Positions 10,591-22,875 of a stretch of 64,000 nucleotides of DNA are shown here, piece by piece. The stretch is from Trichomonas vaginalis G3 (taxonomy: Eukaryota > Parabasalia > Trichomonadida > Trichomonadidae). The first letter of the stretch is position 1. The number at the start of each line of letters is the position of its first letter. The notes under the pieces are model-generated. The model searched no databases and was not told the origin of the DNA. It saw nothing but the letters and a program-made list of their open reading frames with translations. Location of the stretch: contig NW_026529243.1 in assembly GCF_026262505.1 (NCBI RefSeq), positions 124,001 to 188,000 of the forward strand, read 5' to 3'. Position numbers and translations under genes: made by a program.

Positions 10591-13205
10591 GATCTATTAT
10601 ACTCAATTTTACTTAAGCAATATAGATCACCTTTATTATGATTCTCTTTATCTGTACTTGTTTAAAATTAAATTACATCATAAAGATCTAATTACAAATT
10701 ATTTAGAATTTTGAAATAAAACCAGTATTTTATCAAATGCTTTGAGATTAATGCATTCAAACTTAAAAAAAAAAGATATATTCAGATCAATTTCAATATT
10801 ATTGATTTTTTAATGTAAAAACTATGTCTACATAGATCTCAAACAATTTTATTAGATACTCTTTTTCCCAATTTTTTTCAAAATCTCTTTTTACATATCA
10901 AAAATTGTATTTTTCAATTTCATTTTTATTTTTTCCATATTTTTTTTGGAATTTGGATATGCGTCCAAAGTAGTTATGTCATTAGAAAAATATTAGATAT
11001 CTGAAGAGAAAATGATAACTTAGAGAGTTTTAAAGATTTTATTTTCGAATACAAATATAGACCTCAGAGGAATACATTCTAAATAAATTTGTATCTGAGG
11101 GTGAATAAATAAGAACAAAATTTAAAGGGTTAGCATAAATAATGTAGAAATTAAGATTGGAATTTAAATTTAATACAAAATTAAAGGGAATGAATTTGCG
11201 ATTAGTAGGGTATGGCAAATGGATTGGGAAACATTGGTTACACATGAAAATTATCAGATGTAAGAATTTGGTGCAGATATTTTAAAAATGAGATCTGAGT
11301 GCTTAAACAATATCTCAAAATTCAAATTTTCCAAATGAAAATTTGGAAAATTCCCAAAATGCAGAATCAACTGATGATTTTCAATCATTAATAACGCCAA
11401 TACAAGAAGATCATTTTCCTTCTGCCAACGAACTAAAACAATGGTTTGATATTGCCCATGATGTTTTAATTAGTCCGCCACCTGAGAATCAACATCCAGA
11501 AATTGATGAAGAAGAGACACAAAAAGCAATTTATCTATTACAAAACTTAGACTTTCCTAAGAAATAAAATTATTTAATTTATTCTTGTTTGTTTTTTAAT
11601 TAAACATGTATATTTATTAACATTTCCTTTTTTAATACCTTTCCAACTTCTATTAGTAACAAACACATAACTAATTTGAAGATTTAGCGTTATGAAGAAG
11701 TATCCAAGTAATAACGTCAATAATGCATTTGCGATAGGATATAATTGCACCAAAGGTTAAAACTTGTATAAAGAATGAAAAATGAAATTTAATACAATTT
11801 TTTTTCGAAAAAAATCCATGCTTGGCTAGATTTTCATAGTTATTGAATATGCATTACTGACATCTTGTAAAAGATGCCGATCAAGGCTTTCAAGATTGCT
11901 AAATTTCTCGATTAAAATTTACATTTTTTTTTTATTTGTGTTTAATTACATTTTACAGTTTGCAGACTTACATAAAATCCGCAACATAGTGGTTATTTAA
12001 TATTTGCCCCACAGTATTGTAGTTTGAAATTTACGATAAGATTATAATTGATAAAGTAAGGTTTTGTCATTAATGCATCTTATAAACTTTCATTGATAAA
12101 TATGGATAGATAAGTTCTGTGTTCAAAAGTAAGCATTTTTTAAAACGCGCAATTATATCAAGAACGACTATCATAAATTCATGAGTATCGATGATTTTCG
12201 TTTAGGATGGACTTAATCGGCTTGATTGATATACATATTTTAAAATGGCATAGCTTTGTGCATGTTATGTCAAGCATTGTGCCAAACCAATTTAAAATGA
12301 AACAAATTATTTTAAAGAAACTATATATGAACTATTCGAACACTTTATATTAATGTAGGGAGCTATAAATTTAAATATTCTAAAAATTTATTTATTTGTT
12401 AAGAGTTCGGAACAAATTTATTATTGAATATATAGGAAATCAAATAATTATGCATAATCGCATAAAAAAATGCTGAAACAATGAAAAGAAAAAAATAGTT
12501 GCCCAATAGAAAAAGTCGAACCCATACCCCTACCCATTGAGTTATCCTCACTTTCAAGTTTCGATCGAAAAAAAGGTATTTAACGCGTAACTCGCACCTT
12601 TTAGTCGTATTTCGAAGTTCTATATAGTATTAAAGATTAAGTTACATTATGTACAAAATAACTTTTTATTGTTATTTGATTTTGATAGCATTATTAGCTG
12701 AATATGAAAATCTCGTAGAAATAATCATTTCATTCAGACATAAGTATTGGATTGTTTCCCAACAAGCATAATAACACACGTTTCATATTATAATTTATTT
12801 CATTTCTGTACAAAATTTAGATAACGATATCAAATAAAAAAAACTGTGGCATTTTTTTACTTCAAACTATCATGAAGTGTAACCAAATTGGGTGAGTATT
12901 CTTGCTATCAGTATGACATGAAAAAGTGAACGACAAAAATTGAAGATATTGTAGTTAACTCGGATTTTTTTAATTGCAAACACATCTATAATTTGTTTAA
13001 ATATCATTTATTATATCAAAATCGAAAAATTCGTTTTTGGAAATCTTTGAATTTATGAGAAGTTCTACAAAGACACTTACAAATATAGCGTTTGCAATAA
13101 AAAGGCTCTTTAATCTTCTTCATCCTTGCTCAGAAACTTCTACTGGTTACCTTACGGGTAACCTGCAAAGCTGCTTCCAAGGCATCGGGAAAATAACGTA
13201 TTTTC
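10591..13205. other. AT-rich spacer with one gene remnant
   Basis: Mostly AT-rich sequence without recognisable genes or RNA. The exception is the acidic open frame at 11,343-11,567, listed separately. GGTTACCTTACGGGTAACC near 13,146 is a short perfect hairpin. Confidence 0.5.
11343..11567 (+). pseudogene. Acidic C-terminal gene remnant, unknown function
   Basis: An open stretch of about 74 codons ending ...NLDFPKK stop. Composition is protein-like (ESTDDFQSL, PSANELKQWFDIAHDV, PENQHPEIDEEETQKA), rich in Glu, Asp and Gln, unlike the low-complexity frames nearby. It lacks an in-frame ATG, so it looks like the 3' end of a lost gene or a 3' exon. Function not recognised. Confidence 0.35.
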
Positions 13206-13216
13206 GTGAGACTACC

Positions 13217-14171
13217 TTTATATTTATATATGTATATTTATATATGTAATATTTATATATGTATATTTATATATGTATATTTATATATATATTTATATAT
13301 GTATATATTGTATATATGTGTATATTTATATATGTATATTTATATATGTATATTTATATATGTATATTATATATTATATTTTATATATGTATATTTATAT
13401 ATGTATATTTATATAGTATATATTTATATATGTATATTTATATATGTATATTTATATATGTATATTTATATATGTATATTTATATATGTATATTTATATA
13501 TGTATATTTATATATGTATATTATATTATATTATATATGTATATTTATATGTATATTTATATATGTATATTTATATATGTATATTTATATATGTATATTT
13601 ATATATGTATATTATATTGTATTTTATATATGTATATTTATATATGTATATTTAATATGTATATTTATATATGTATATTATATATGTATATATTATATAG
13701 TTTATTTAATATGTATATATTTATATATGTATATATTTATATATGTATATTTATATATGTATATATTTATATATGTATATATTTATATATGTATATATTT
13801 ATATATGTATATATTTATATATGTATATATTTATATATGTATATATTTATATATGTATATATTTATATATGTATATATTTATATATGTATATATTTATAT
13901 ATGTATATATTTATATATGTATATATTTATATATGTATATATTTATATATGTATATATTTATATATGTATATATTTATATATGTATATATTTATATATGT
14001 AATATTTATATATGTATATATTTATATATGTATATATTTATATATATGTATATATTTATATATGTATATATTTATATATGTATATATTTATATATGTATA
14101 TATTTATATATTTATATATGTATATATTTATATATGTATATATTTATATATGTATATATTTATATATGTAT
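13217..14171. repeat. AT satellite, left block (14-bp then 16-bp units)
   Basis: Near-perfect tandem repetition. The left part mainly uses a 14-bp unit (TATATGTATATTTA) and from about 13,740 a 16-bp unit (TATATTTATATATGTA). Translations such as [10 protein letters not shown] are artefacts. The block continues at 15,424 after the inserted transposon. Confidence 0.95.
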
Positions 14172-15423
14172 TGTTGTAAACAGAAATTCATCAAAAGTGA
14201 CACCTCAGAAAAGCTAAACTATTGAATTTTTGGAACTTTTGATAGAGCACGTTTTTAAATATTAATTAAAGTAAATATATATTTTGTAAAGATTCTTTTT
14301 AATAAAAAAATAAAATTTTGAAGAAGAACACAAAATCTTCTGAAAAATAATATCACATAAACTCATATTATTTTCTAATATATAACTATTTTATATAAAA
14401 ATCAAATTCAATGATCTTAAAAGCGAAGGATAAACCTCAAAATTTACGAATATAATGAGTGGGAATATAATGCTTATCTATCATAAAACCATATGAAATA
14501 TTAATTTTTGCTTTACGCCTAATTTTTGACGACAATTAGCAAAAATGTTAAATGTTAACACTCAGTCCATTTGAATATGAAAAATAAAATTGACTTTGAT
14601 TAAATGTTTTTATTTATCATGCAATTCTTCTTGCGACCAAAGATTTGAATAAAATTTCAAAAAAAAGATAGCTTAAAAAATAATATACGGTAGGAGAGAG
14701 GGTCAAAGTTGCTATTTGTCACTTTTCCACAAGAATATAATGGGGAAAAAATATAAAACCAAAAATAATTGTTATAATTTAAATGAAGAAGTAATTTAAA
14801 ACGATTTTATTTATGATCAAATTTTATATATTTTTTTTGGATCAAATCCATTTTAATAGAATTTATATACTATTCATCTATTAGTAAACACTACCGTATA
14901 TTATTTTTTAAGCTATCTTATTTTTTGAACTTTTATTCAAATCTTTGGTCGCAAGAAGAATTGCATGATAAATAAAAACATTTAATCAAAGTCAATTTTA
15001 TTTTTCATATTCAAATGGACTGAGTGTTAACATTTAACATTTTTGCTAATTGTCGTCAAAAATTAGGCGTAAAGCAAAAATTAATATTTCATATGGTTTT
15101 ATGATAGATAAGCATTATATTCCCACTCATTATATTCGTAAATTTTGAGGTTTATCCTTCGCTTTTAAGATCATTGAATTTGATTTTTATATAAAATAGT
15201 TATATATTAGAAAATAATATGAGTTTATGTGATATTATTTTTCAGAAGATTTCATTCTATATGCCTATGAAAAGTACTCTCAAAACTAACTTTTTCCTAA
15301 TTATAATTAAAACTAGAATATTGTATTATGCTTAGTATTATTTCATTTTTCTCATTCAATTTAGAATTTACAAATGTCAAAAAATTGAGAGCTGTTACTT
15401 TTGATGAATTTCTGTTTATTACA
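14172..15423. mobile_element. Foldback transposon, family A copy 1, inserted in the satellite
   Basis: It begins TGTTGTAAACAGAAATTC and ends GAATTTCTGTTTATTACA, with the satellite resuming at once on both sides and a 4-bp duplication GTAT (14,168-14,171 and 15,424-15,427). The TGTNR...YNACA ends and 4-bp duplication match the Ginger class of integrase-type transposons as I recall it. Most of the element is two long inverted arms (about 14,335-14,690 against 14,905-15,255) around a short centre; the outer 170 bp of the arms differ except for the first 30 bp. The centre carries GAGAGAGGGTCAAAGTTGC, not seen in other copies, probably a remnant of another insert. No coding capacity; the related copy at 20,649 carries the transposase. 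Confidence 0.8.
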
Positions 15424-16015
15424 GTATATATTTATATATGTATATATTTATATATGTATATATTTATATATGTATATATTTATATATGTATATATTTATA
15501 TATGTATATATTTATATATGTATATATTTATATATGTATATATTTATATATGTATATATTTATATATGTATATATTTATATATGTATATATTTATATATG
15601 TATATATTTATATATGTATATATTTATATATGTATATATTTATATATGTATATATTTATATATGTATATATTTATATATGTATATATTTATATATGTATA
15701 TATTTATATATGTATATATTTATATATGTATATATTTATATATGTATATATTTATATATGTATATATTTATATATGTATATATTTATATATGTATATATT
15801 TATATATGTATATATTTATATATGTATATATTTATATATGTATATATTTATATATGTATATATTTATATATGTATATATTTATATATGTATATATTTATA
15901 TATTTATATATGTATATATTTATATATGTATATATGTATATATATATATGTATATATTTATATATGTATATATTTATATATGTATATATTTATATATGTA
16001 TATATTTATATATTT
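15424..16015. repeat. AT satellite, right block (16-bp units)
   Basis: Continuation of the TATATTTATATATGTA satellite after the foldback insert, with very uniform units until about 15,900, then slightly irregular. Confidence 0.95.
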
Positions 16016-16285
16016 AAAAGACGGTGGTTCACCAACATGATTATGAAAATGATGTCCATTTACAAATCTGTATTGATTAGATTTCATTTCAAAGGTAAAG
16101 TTAGCACTACAACTTCCCCATCTACAGTAATGTCTAATAATTGTTACTCCATCTGAATTCAAATGCGAATCTTTCCGATAATTGCAGTTAGCACGCATCT
16201 CTGCTTGAACTCCATATTGAAGATAATGAATGAAATCAATATATTGTTTTGTATCAGCAAGGGGTGCAGGAACGGATTGATTCAT
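16016..16285 (-). pseudogene. MULE transposase N-terminal zinc-binding domain, truncated
   Basis: Starts at MNQSVPAPLADTKQYIDF and runs about 90 residues before entering the satellite. It contains [21 protein letters not shown] and [11 protein letters not shown]: a Cys/His arrangement with an HxH end typical of the WRKY-GCM1/FLYWCH-like zinc domain that precedes the MULE catalytic domain. The DDE part is absent; the satellite occupies the place where it should follow. A trichomonad MULE remnant is the best reading. Confidence 0.6.
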
Positions 16286-16384
16286 TTAAAAAATGAAAAA
16301 AGTGAGAATTGTAAATAATTAAGGTTAATATTGAATAAATAATACATCAAACTAGTTTTAGAGTTGATAGTAAGAAGCGAAGAA

Positions 16385-17905
16385 CAGTACCAGTAAGATA
16401 CAGCAGTAGTAGCTGCTTCATGCTGCATTGAGTATTGTTGAATAATTTGAAGTAGTGGTTTTTGAAATCAGCACCCCTATGAGAGCGCTGGCGACCGAAA
16501 CACCACTAGTAAGATTGTGTATTAGAAACTGCTTCATGCTGTGTTGAGTAAGCTTCGATGTCTTTGTAGGATAGCTTTCTGAGAGCGAAACAAGATAGTG
16601 TTGAAAAAAAAATTTGAAAATCTGAGAGACTGTGCAAGAGCCAACGACCAAAACACTACAAGTAAGATACAGCAGTAGTAGCTGCTTCATGCTGCATTGA
16701 GTATTGTTGAATAATTTGAAGTAGTGGTTTTTGAAATCAGCACCCCTATGAGAGCGCTGGCGACCGAAACACCACTAGTAAGATTGTGTATTAGAAACTG
16801 CTTCATGCTGTGTTGAGTAAGCTTCGATGTCTTTGTAGGATAGCTTTCTGAGAGCGAAACAAGATAGTGTTGAAAAAAAAATTTGAAAATCTGAGAGACT
16901 GTGCAAGAGCCAACGACCAAAACACTACAAGTAAGATACAGCAGTAGTAGCTGCTTCATGCTGCATTGAGTATTGTTGAATAATTTGAAGTAGTGGTTTT
17001 TGAAATCAGCACCCCTATGAGAGCGCTGGCGACCGAAACACCACTAGTAAGATTGTGTATTAGAAACTGCTTCATGCTGTGTTGAGTAAGCTTCGATGTC
17101 TTTGTAGGATAGCTTTCTGAGAGCGAAACAAGATAGTGTTGAAAAAAAAATTTGAAAATCTGAGAGACTGTGCAAGAGCCAACGACCAAAACACTACAAG
17201 TAAGATACAGCAGTAGTAGCTGCTTCATGCTGCATTGAGTATTGTTGAATAATTTGAAGTAGTGGTTTTTGAAATCAGCACCCCTATGAGAGCGCTGGCG
17301 ACCGAAACACCACTAGTAAGATTGTGTATTAGAAACTGCTTCATGCTGTGTTGAGTAAGCTTCGATGTCTTTGTAGGATAGCTTTCTGAGAGCGAAACAA
17401 GATAGTGTTGAAAAAAAAAATTTGAAAATCTGAGAGACTGTGCAAGAGCCAACGACCAAAACACTACAAGTAAGATACAGCAGTAGTAGCTGCTTCATGC
17501 TGCATTGAGTATTGTTGAATAATTTGAAGTAGTGGTTTTTGAAATCAGCACCCCTATGAGAGCGCTGGCGACCGAAACACCACTAGTAAGATTGTGTATT
17601 AGAAACTGCTTCATGCTGTGTTGAGTAAGCTTCGATGTCTTTGTAGGATAGCTTTCTGAGAGCGAAACAAGATAGTGTTGAAAAAAAAATTTGAAAATCT
17701 GAGAGACTGTGCAAGAGCCAACGACCAAAACACTACAAGTAAGATACAGCAGTAGTAGCTGCTTCATGCTGCATTGAGTATTGTTGAATAATTTGAAGTA
17801 GTGGTTTTTGAAATCAGCACCCCTATGAGAGCGCTGGCGACCGAAACACCACTAGTAAGATTGTGTATTAGAAACTGCTTCATGCTGTGTTGAGTAAGCT
17901 TCGAT
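16385..17905. repeat. 269-bp satellite, about 5.6 units
   Basis: Units repeat with a 269-bp period (one is 270), nearly identical. Each unit consists of two diverged halves of about 135 bp, both built on CTGCTTCATGCTG...TTGAGTA and GAAACACCACTAGTAAGAT/AAAACACTACAAGTAAGAT. The 90-codon open frames in each unit are repeat artefacts: the period is not a multiple of three, so no continuous protein forms. Confidence 0.95.
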
Positions 17906-18202
17906 ATCTTTATCAGACCACCTTTAAATTAACCACTCACATTCTCACTGTGGTCCATCTAAAATTTGTAAACTTTATGACATAAAATTATATTATATGC
18001 AGGATCCCACCTATTACTTAATCTTTTTGGAATAAATGTTTTATAATATTTATCGATTGATTGTAATTTTTTGTATAAAAAAAGTTTTTATTTATATTAA
18101 AAATATATTCGGTTAATGATATTATCTTATAATTTGTAAATAAATCTAGTAATAAAATAACTTTAATAGTTGGTGTCACTTTTTCGAAAATTCTGGTTTT
18201 TT
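17906..18202. other. AT-rich spacer
   Basis: No gene seen. GTGTCACTTTTTCG near 18,174 also occurs in the right end of the element at 26,045, so a transposon end fragment may lie here. Confidence 0.4.
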
Positions 18203-18652
18203 CGTTGTAAACAGAAATTCATCAAAAGTGACACCTCAGAAAAGCTAAAATATTGAATTTTTGGAACTTTTGATAGAGCACGTTTTTAAATATTAATTAA
18301 AGTAAATGTATATTTTGTAAAGATTCTTTTTAATAAAAAAATAAAATTTTGAAGAAGAACACAAAATCTTCTGAAAAATAATATCACATAAACTCATAAT
18401 ATTTTCTAATATATAACTATTTTATATAAAAATCAAATTCGAGTGGGGGACAAACTCGCCCATTGTCACTTTTTGATTAACCTTAAACTTGTAATTTTCA
18501 TTATTTTTAATTAACCTTATTTCTTTCCCAATTCCTGATTTATTTTATTCACTTACTATTAAAAGTCACATTTTAATAAAATATAATAATTTATTTATAG
18601 CATTTTTTACTATACTGTAATAAAAAATTAATTATAATAAATTAAATGTTTA

Positions 18653-19009
18653 TTAAATCAAATGTTTTCTTTGCAATAATATTTTTAATGTTGAGTAAAC
18701 AATGTTGGGATCAAGTGTATCATTTTTCAGACCTTTCTGAACAGCTTCAAGCATACTGATGCATCCGACTTTTTTAAATTGTGTCATTTCTTCGAAATCT
18801 CTTGTGACTTTTTTGATAACTTTAACACTTCTCTCTGAATCCAGACCTTTAATTTGCAACTTAATCAGGAATGAAGGAACAACACTGGAATATAACTCGA
18901 TGACAAGTTCATCGAGTCGAAGATTTGGTTGTACACCACTTGTATGTGCCGGATACCATTGTGTCAAATTTTTTCTGAAATTAACTTTAAAAGTACTAAG
19001 TAAGATCAT
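18653..19009 (-). CDS. Conserved open frame of unknown function inside element B copy 2
   Basis: The same frame as at 7,335-7,691, from the equivalent ATG, with about one residue different (VGCIS here, VECIS there). No domain recognised. Confidence 0.3.
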   Translation of the reverse strand: MILLSTFKVNFRKNLTQWYPAHTSGVQPNLRLDELVIELYSSVVPSFLIKLQIKGLDSERSVKVIKKVTRDFEEMTQFKKVGCISMLEAVQKGLKNDTLDPNIVYSTLKILLQRKHLI

Positions 19010-19251
19010 GAGATATAGCAATATATGTTTAAACTAACTTATATTTTGGTTGTACACCACTTGTATGTGCCGGATACCATTGTGTCAAATTTTTTCTGAA
19101 ATTAACTTTAAAAGTACTAAGTAAGATCATGAGATATAGCAATATATGTTTAAACTAACTTATATTTTGGTTGTACACCACTTGTATGTGCCGGATACCA
19201 TTGTGTCAAATTTTTTCTGAAATTAACTTTAAAAGTACTAAGTAAGATCAT
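18927..19251. repeat. 121-bp tandem repeat, three units, in element B copy 2
   Basis: Units begin GGTTGTACACCACTTGTATG at 18,927, 19,048 and 19,169. Confidence 0.9.
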
Positions 19252-20421
19252 TTATTTTTGCATAATATAATGCCAATATGGTTTCTTTTGATTTTATTTC
19301 ATTTATAAGCAAATCAGATTTACTCAAAAACTCCACTCCATAAGCGTTCATTTGCTAAATTAAAAAGTGACAATGGGCTAGTCTGTCCCTTTCTCAATCA
19401 AATTCAATGATCTTAAAAGCGAAGGATAAACCTCAAAATTTACGAATATAATGAGTGGGAATATAATGCTTATCTATCATAAAACCATATGAAATATTAA
19501 TTTTTGCTTTACGCCTAATTTTTGACGACAATTAGCAAAAAATGTTAAATGTTAACACTCAGTCCATTTGAATATGAAAATAAAATTGACTTTGATTAAA
19601 TGTTTTTATTTATCATGCAATTCTTCTTGCGACCAAAGATTTGAATAAAAGTTCAAAAAATAAGATAGCTTAAAAAATAATATACGGTAGTGTTTACTAA
19701 TAGATGAATAGTATATAAATTCTATTAAAATGGATTTGATCCAAAAAAATATAAAACCAAAAATAATTGTTATAATTTAAATGAAGAAGTAATTTAAAAC
19801 GATTTTATTTATGATCAAATTTTATATATTTTTTTTGGATCAAATCCATTTTAATAGAATTTATATACTATTCATCTATTAGTAAACACTACCGTATATT
19901 ATTTTTTAAGCTATCTTATTTTTTGAACTTTTATTCAAATCTTTGGTCGCAAGAAGAATTGCATGATAAATAAAAACATTTAATCAAAGTCAATTTTATT
20001 TTTCATATTCAAATGGACTGAGTGTTAACATTTAACATTTTTGCTAATTGTCGTCAAAAATTAGGCGTAAAGCAAAAATTAATATTTCATATGGTTTTAT
20101 GATAGATAAGCATTATATTCCCACTCATTATATTCGTAAATTTTGAGGTTTATCCTTCGCTTTTAAGATCATTGAATTTGATTTTTATATAAAATAGTTA
20201 TATATTAGAAAATAATATGAGTTTATGTGATATTATTTTTCAGAAGATTTCATTCTATATGCCTATGAAAAGTACTCTCAAAACTAACTTTTTCCTAATT
20301 ATAATTAAAACTAGAATATTGTATTATGCTTAGTATTATTTCATTTTTCTCATTCAATTTAGAATTTACAAATGTCAAAAAATTGAGAGCTGTCACTTTT
20401 GATGAATTTCTGTTTATTACA

Positions 20422-20648
20422 AATTTAAAGTTATTTAATTTGGATTATAAATAAATAGGCTAATACAATATTTAAAAATGAGAAAAAATAACTTTTCAAA
20501 GAACTTTTCATAATCTCAAAGAAAATTTTTTATTCAATAATTATATAAATTAATTAACATTCATAATGGAATTGGATTTTTTTTATAAAAAATTGGTCCT
20601 ACTTAACTTTTTGAGAGAATTTGGCTTTTCATTTTTTATTATGAGTAG
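20422..20648. other. Short AT-rich spacer between two family A elements
   Basis: About 227 bp with no gene or repeat seen. Confidence 0.5.
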
Positions 20649-22509
20649 TGTAATAAACAGAAATTCATCAAAAGTGACAGCTCTCAATTTTTTGACATTT
20701 GTAAATTCTAAATTGAATGAGAAAAATGAAATAATACTAAGCATAATACAATATTCTAGTTTTAATTATAATTAGGAAAAAGTTAGTTTTGAGAGTACTT
20801 TTCATAGGCATATAGAATGAAATCTTCTGAAAAATAATATCACATAAACTCATATTATTTTCTAATATATAACTATTTTATATAAAAATCAAATTCAATG
20901 ATCTTAAAAGCGAAGGATAAACCTCAAAATTTACGAATATAATGAGTGGGAATATAATGCTTATCTATCATAAAACCATATGAAATATCAATTTTTGCTT
21001 TACGCCTAATTTTTGACGACAATTAGCAAAAAATGTTAAATGTTAAGAGGGGGGCACAAACTTGCCCAGCGAGGTGAAGTGAAAAGTGATGGGTTTACAT
21101 GTCAGAAATGTAAACTGTTAGATTTGAAACAAAAAATGGATTATTTTATTACCCAGATTTGCCTTACTTTTACCACCCCTCTAAAGCTGGGGACACCGCC
21201 TATCGTTGGGAGTAGCTATTAAATAGAACCACCAAGGGTATTTTTCGAACTTTCGTTGTAGTGTAGTGGAAACATCCGACATAAGGATTAATTATGCCAA
21301 GGTTTGATTCCCATTTAGCAAATTTTTTTCTTTTTTGGATCATGAATTTTTTTTTGGGTCACTATAAGATTTGTTTCATGTTCTAAATCTGCTGCATATG
21401 TAATCTATTTTTATTTACCTATTTTTTAAAAATCTATTGGATTGCCAAATTTGAATCTATTTAAAATCATAAAAATCCAAAAAAACTATAAATATATGTT
21501 TTATGCATAGTGCCGATACTCAAATATCAGATTACTTAGATCCATGAATAATATCCGAATTTTTTTTCTTAAAATTAAACTTCAAAACTTCTTGCAATCT
21601 TATTCTTAATCAATTGTAAATTTTTAAAACCATTTTTTAAAATAATTTTGCGTAAATTTTATTCTCATGTTGTTTTAATCGAAAATTGATACATTTTCAA
21701 AAAAATAATATTGACTTATGAAATTCATTTTTAAGGTGAAATAGTATTGTTTTTATTAAAGTATATGAATAATATATAAAAAATTAATGAATAATATAAG
21801 CAGATTTTTAGTTTACAAAACAAATATGAGCAATGCAATTTCAAACTTTTGCTGGCAATTTCGATATTGCTCAAGTTTGTAGTATTTGTGATACCTATAA
21901 CATCGGCTTAATCAAAATTCGATTTTTCTTATGAGTTATTGAGAAAATTTGATTGCAATGAGAAGGATTTCGACGTTTTTGATAAACTAAGAGCTGAGCT
22001 TTAGGTGTTCAGTTCATTTATGGCTGTAGTTTGATGCGTAGATCTCTTTTTTATTGTAAATTCTTTCAGCATGGAGATCGAGAATGAATCTTTTGAGAAC
22101 TTTATGAGTTTTTACACCCGTAAAGAGGTCCTTCGAGGAAAGATAGTCCAGACTACATGAAGATGTGGGTTAACCAAAAAAATCCGATGGTTTCCCCATA
22201 TTCATGTAGATCTTCGAAAAAATGAGCACCAAAAAAGCCAAAAAAATAGGCTTTTTATTGGATTTGTACACTAGATCAATAACCTATTTAGGATCTGACA
22301 CTCTTTTTAGCCAGAGATATGAGGTCCTTTCTAGGAAAACGATCTATTCATCCATAAAAAAAATGAATTATCGTTTTCCCCAGAAATTACATGGGGAGTG
22401 GTAAAAGTAAAGCAAATCTGGGTATTATATGATAGAGAGATTTGGTAAGTTACTATCAAATTTGTAAGTAAGGGGGGAAAAAAGTAAGAAAGAAAAAAAT
22501 TTTAAAATA

Positions 22510-22825
22510 AAAAGCCACTCGCTTCGCTCGCGGTTGACAAAAAGAACAAATTCGAAAAATAATTGTATGAAATTACGAAACTAAGCCACTCGCTTCGCTC
22601 GCGGTTGACAAAAAGAACAAATTCGAAAAATAATTGTATGAAATTACGAAACTAAGCCACTCGCTTCGCTCGCGGCTTAAGAAAAGAACAGATTCGAAAA
22701 AAGGTTGTATGAAATTACGAAACTAAGCCCCTCGCTTCGCTCGCGGCTGACGAAAAGAACAGATTTGAAAAAAGATTGTATGAAACTACGAAACTAAGCC
22801 GCGAGCGAAGCGAGCGGCTTAAGTA
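22510..22825. repeat. About 72-bp tandem repeat with GC-rich core
   Basis: Four units contain GCCACTCGCTTCGCTCGCGG then a spacer with AAAAGAACA and ATTGTATGAAATTACGAAAC; a last half-unit carries the core in the opposite orientation (GCCGCGAGCGAAGCGAGCGG). The GC-rich core stands out sharply from its AT-rich surroundings. Confidence 0.85.
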
Positions 22826-22875
22826 AACAACATATTTCAGATTATCGATACTAAAAATTTTTTTATTTTATTACA

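Larger units (their letters stand above)
18441..19395. mobile_element. Short MULE-like transposon, family B, copy 2
   Basis: Inserted in the left arm of the foldback element with a clear 10-bp duplication AATCAAATTC (18,431-18,440 and 19,396-19,405); joining the flanks restores the arm sequence seen at 14,400 and 20,890. The ends are GAG...CTC inverted repeats. The 10-bp duplication supports a Mutator-type transposase. Nearly identical to copy 1 apart from one missing 121-bp unit. Confidence 0.85.
18203..20421. mobile_element. Foldback transposon, family A copy 2, carrying a MULE-like insert
   Basis: Left end CGTTGTAAACAGAAATTC (one base off the TGTTG end of copy 1) and right end GAATTTCTGTTTATTACA. 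The inverted arms match copy 1 closely, including the ATACGGTAGTGTTTACTAAT segment. Element B copy 2 is inserted in the left arm at 18,441-19,395. A 4-bp target duplication is not evident here. Confidence 0.75.

Noticed and set aside
13206-14225. Several long overlapping open frames rich in Tyr and Ile
   Set aside because: They are translations of the 14/16-bp TATA-type satellite; all frames stay open because the unit contains no stop in those phases.
15328-16156. Long Tyr/Ile-rich open frames
   Set aside because: Same satellite artefact as the left block.
16418-17767. Five identical 90-residue open frames with a hydrophobic start
   Set aside because: They repeat with the 269-bp satellite, whose period is not a multiple of three; no domain and no sign of selection on the protein.
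14172-20421. Long terminal repeats of a retroelement
   Set aside because: The repeated arms are inverted, not direct, no reverse transcriptase or gag is present, and the 4-bp duplication with TGTNR ends fits an integrase-type DNA transposon.
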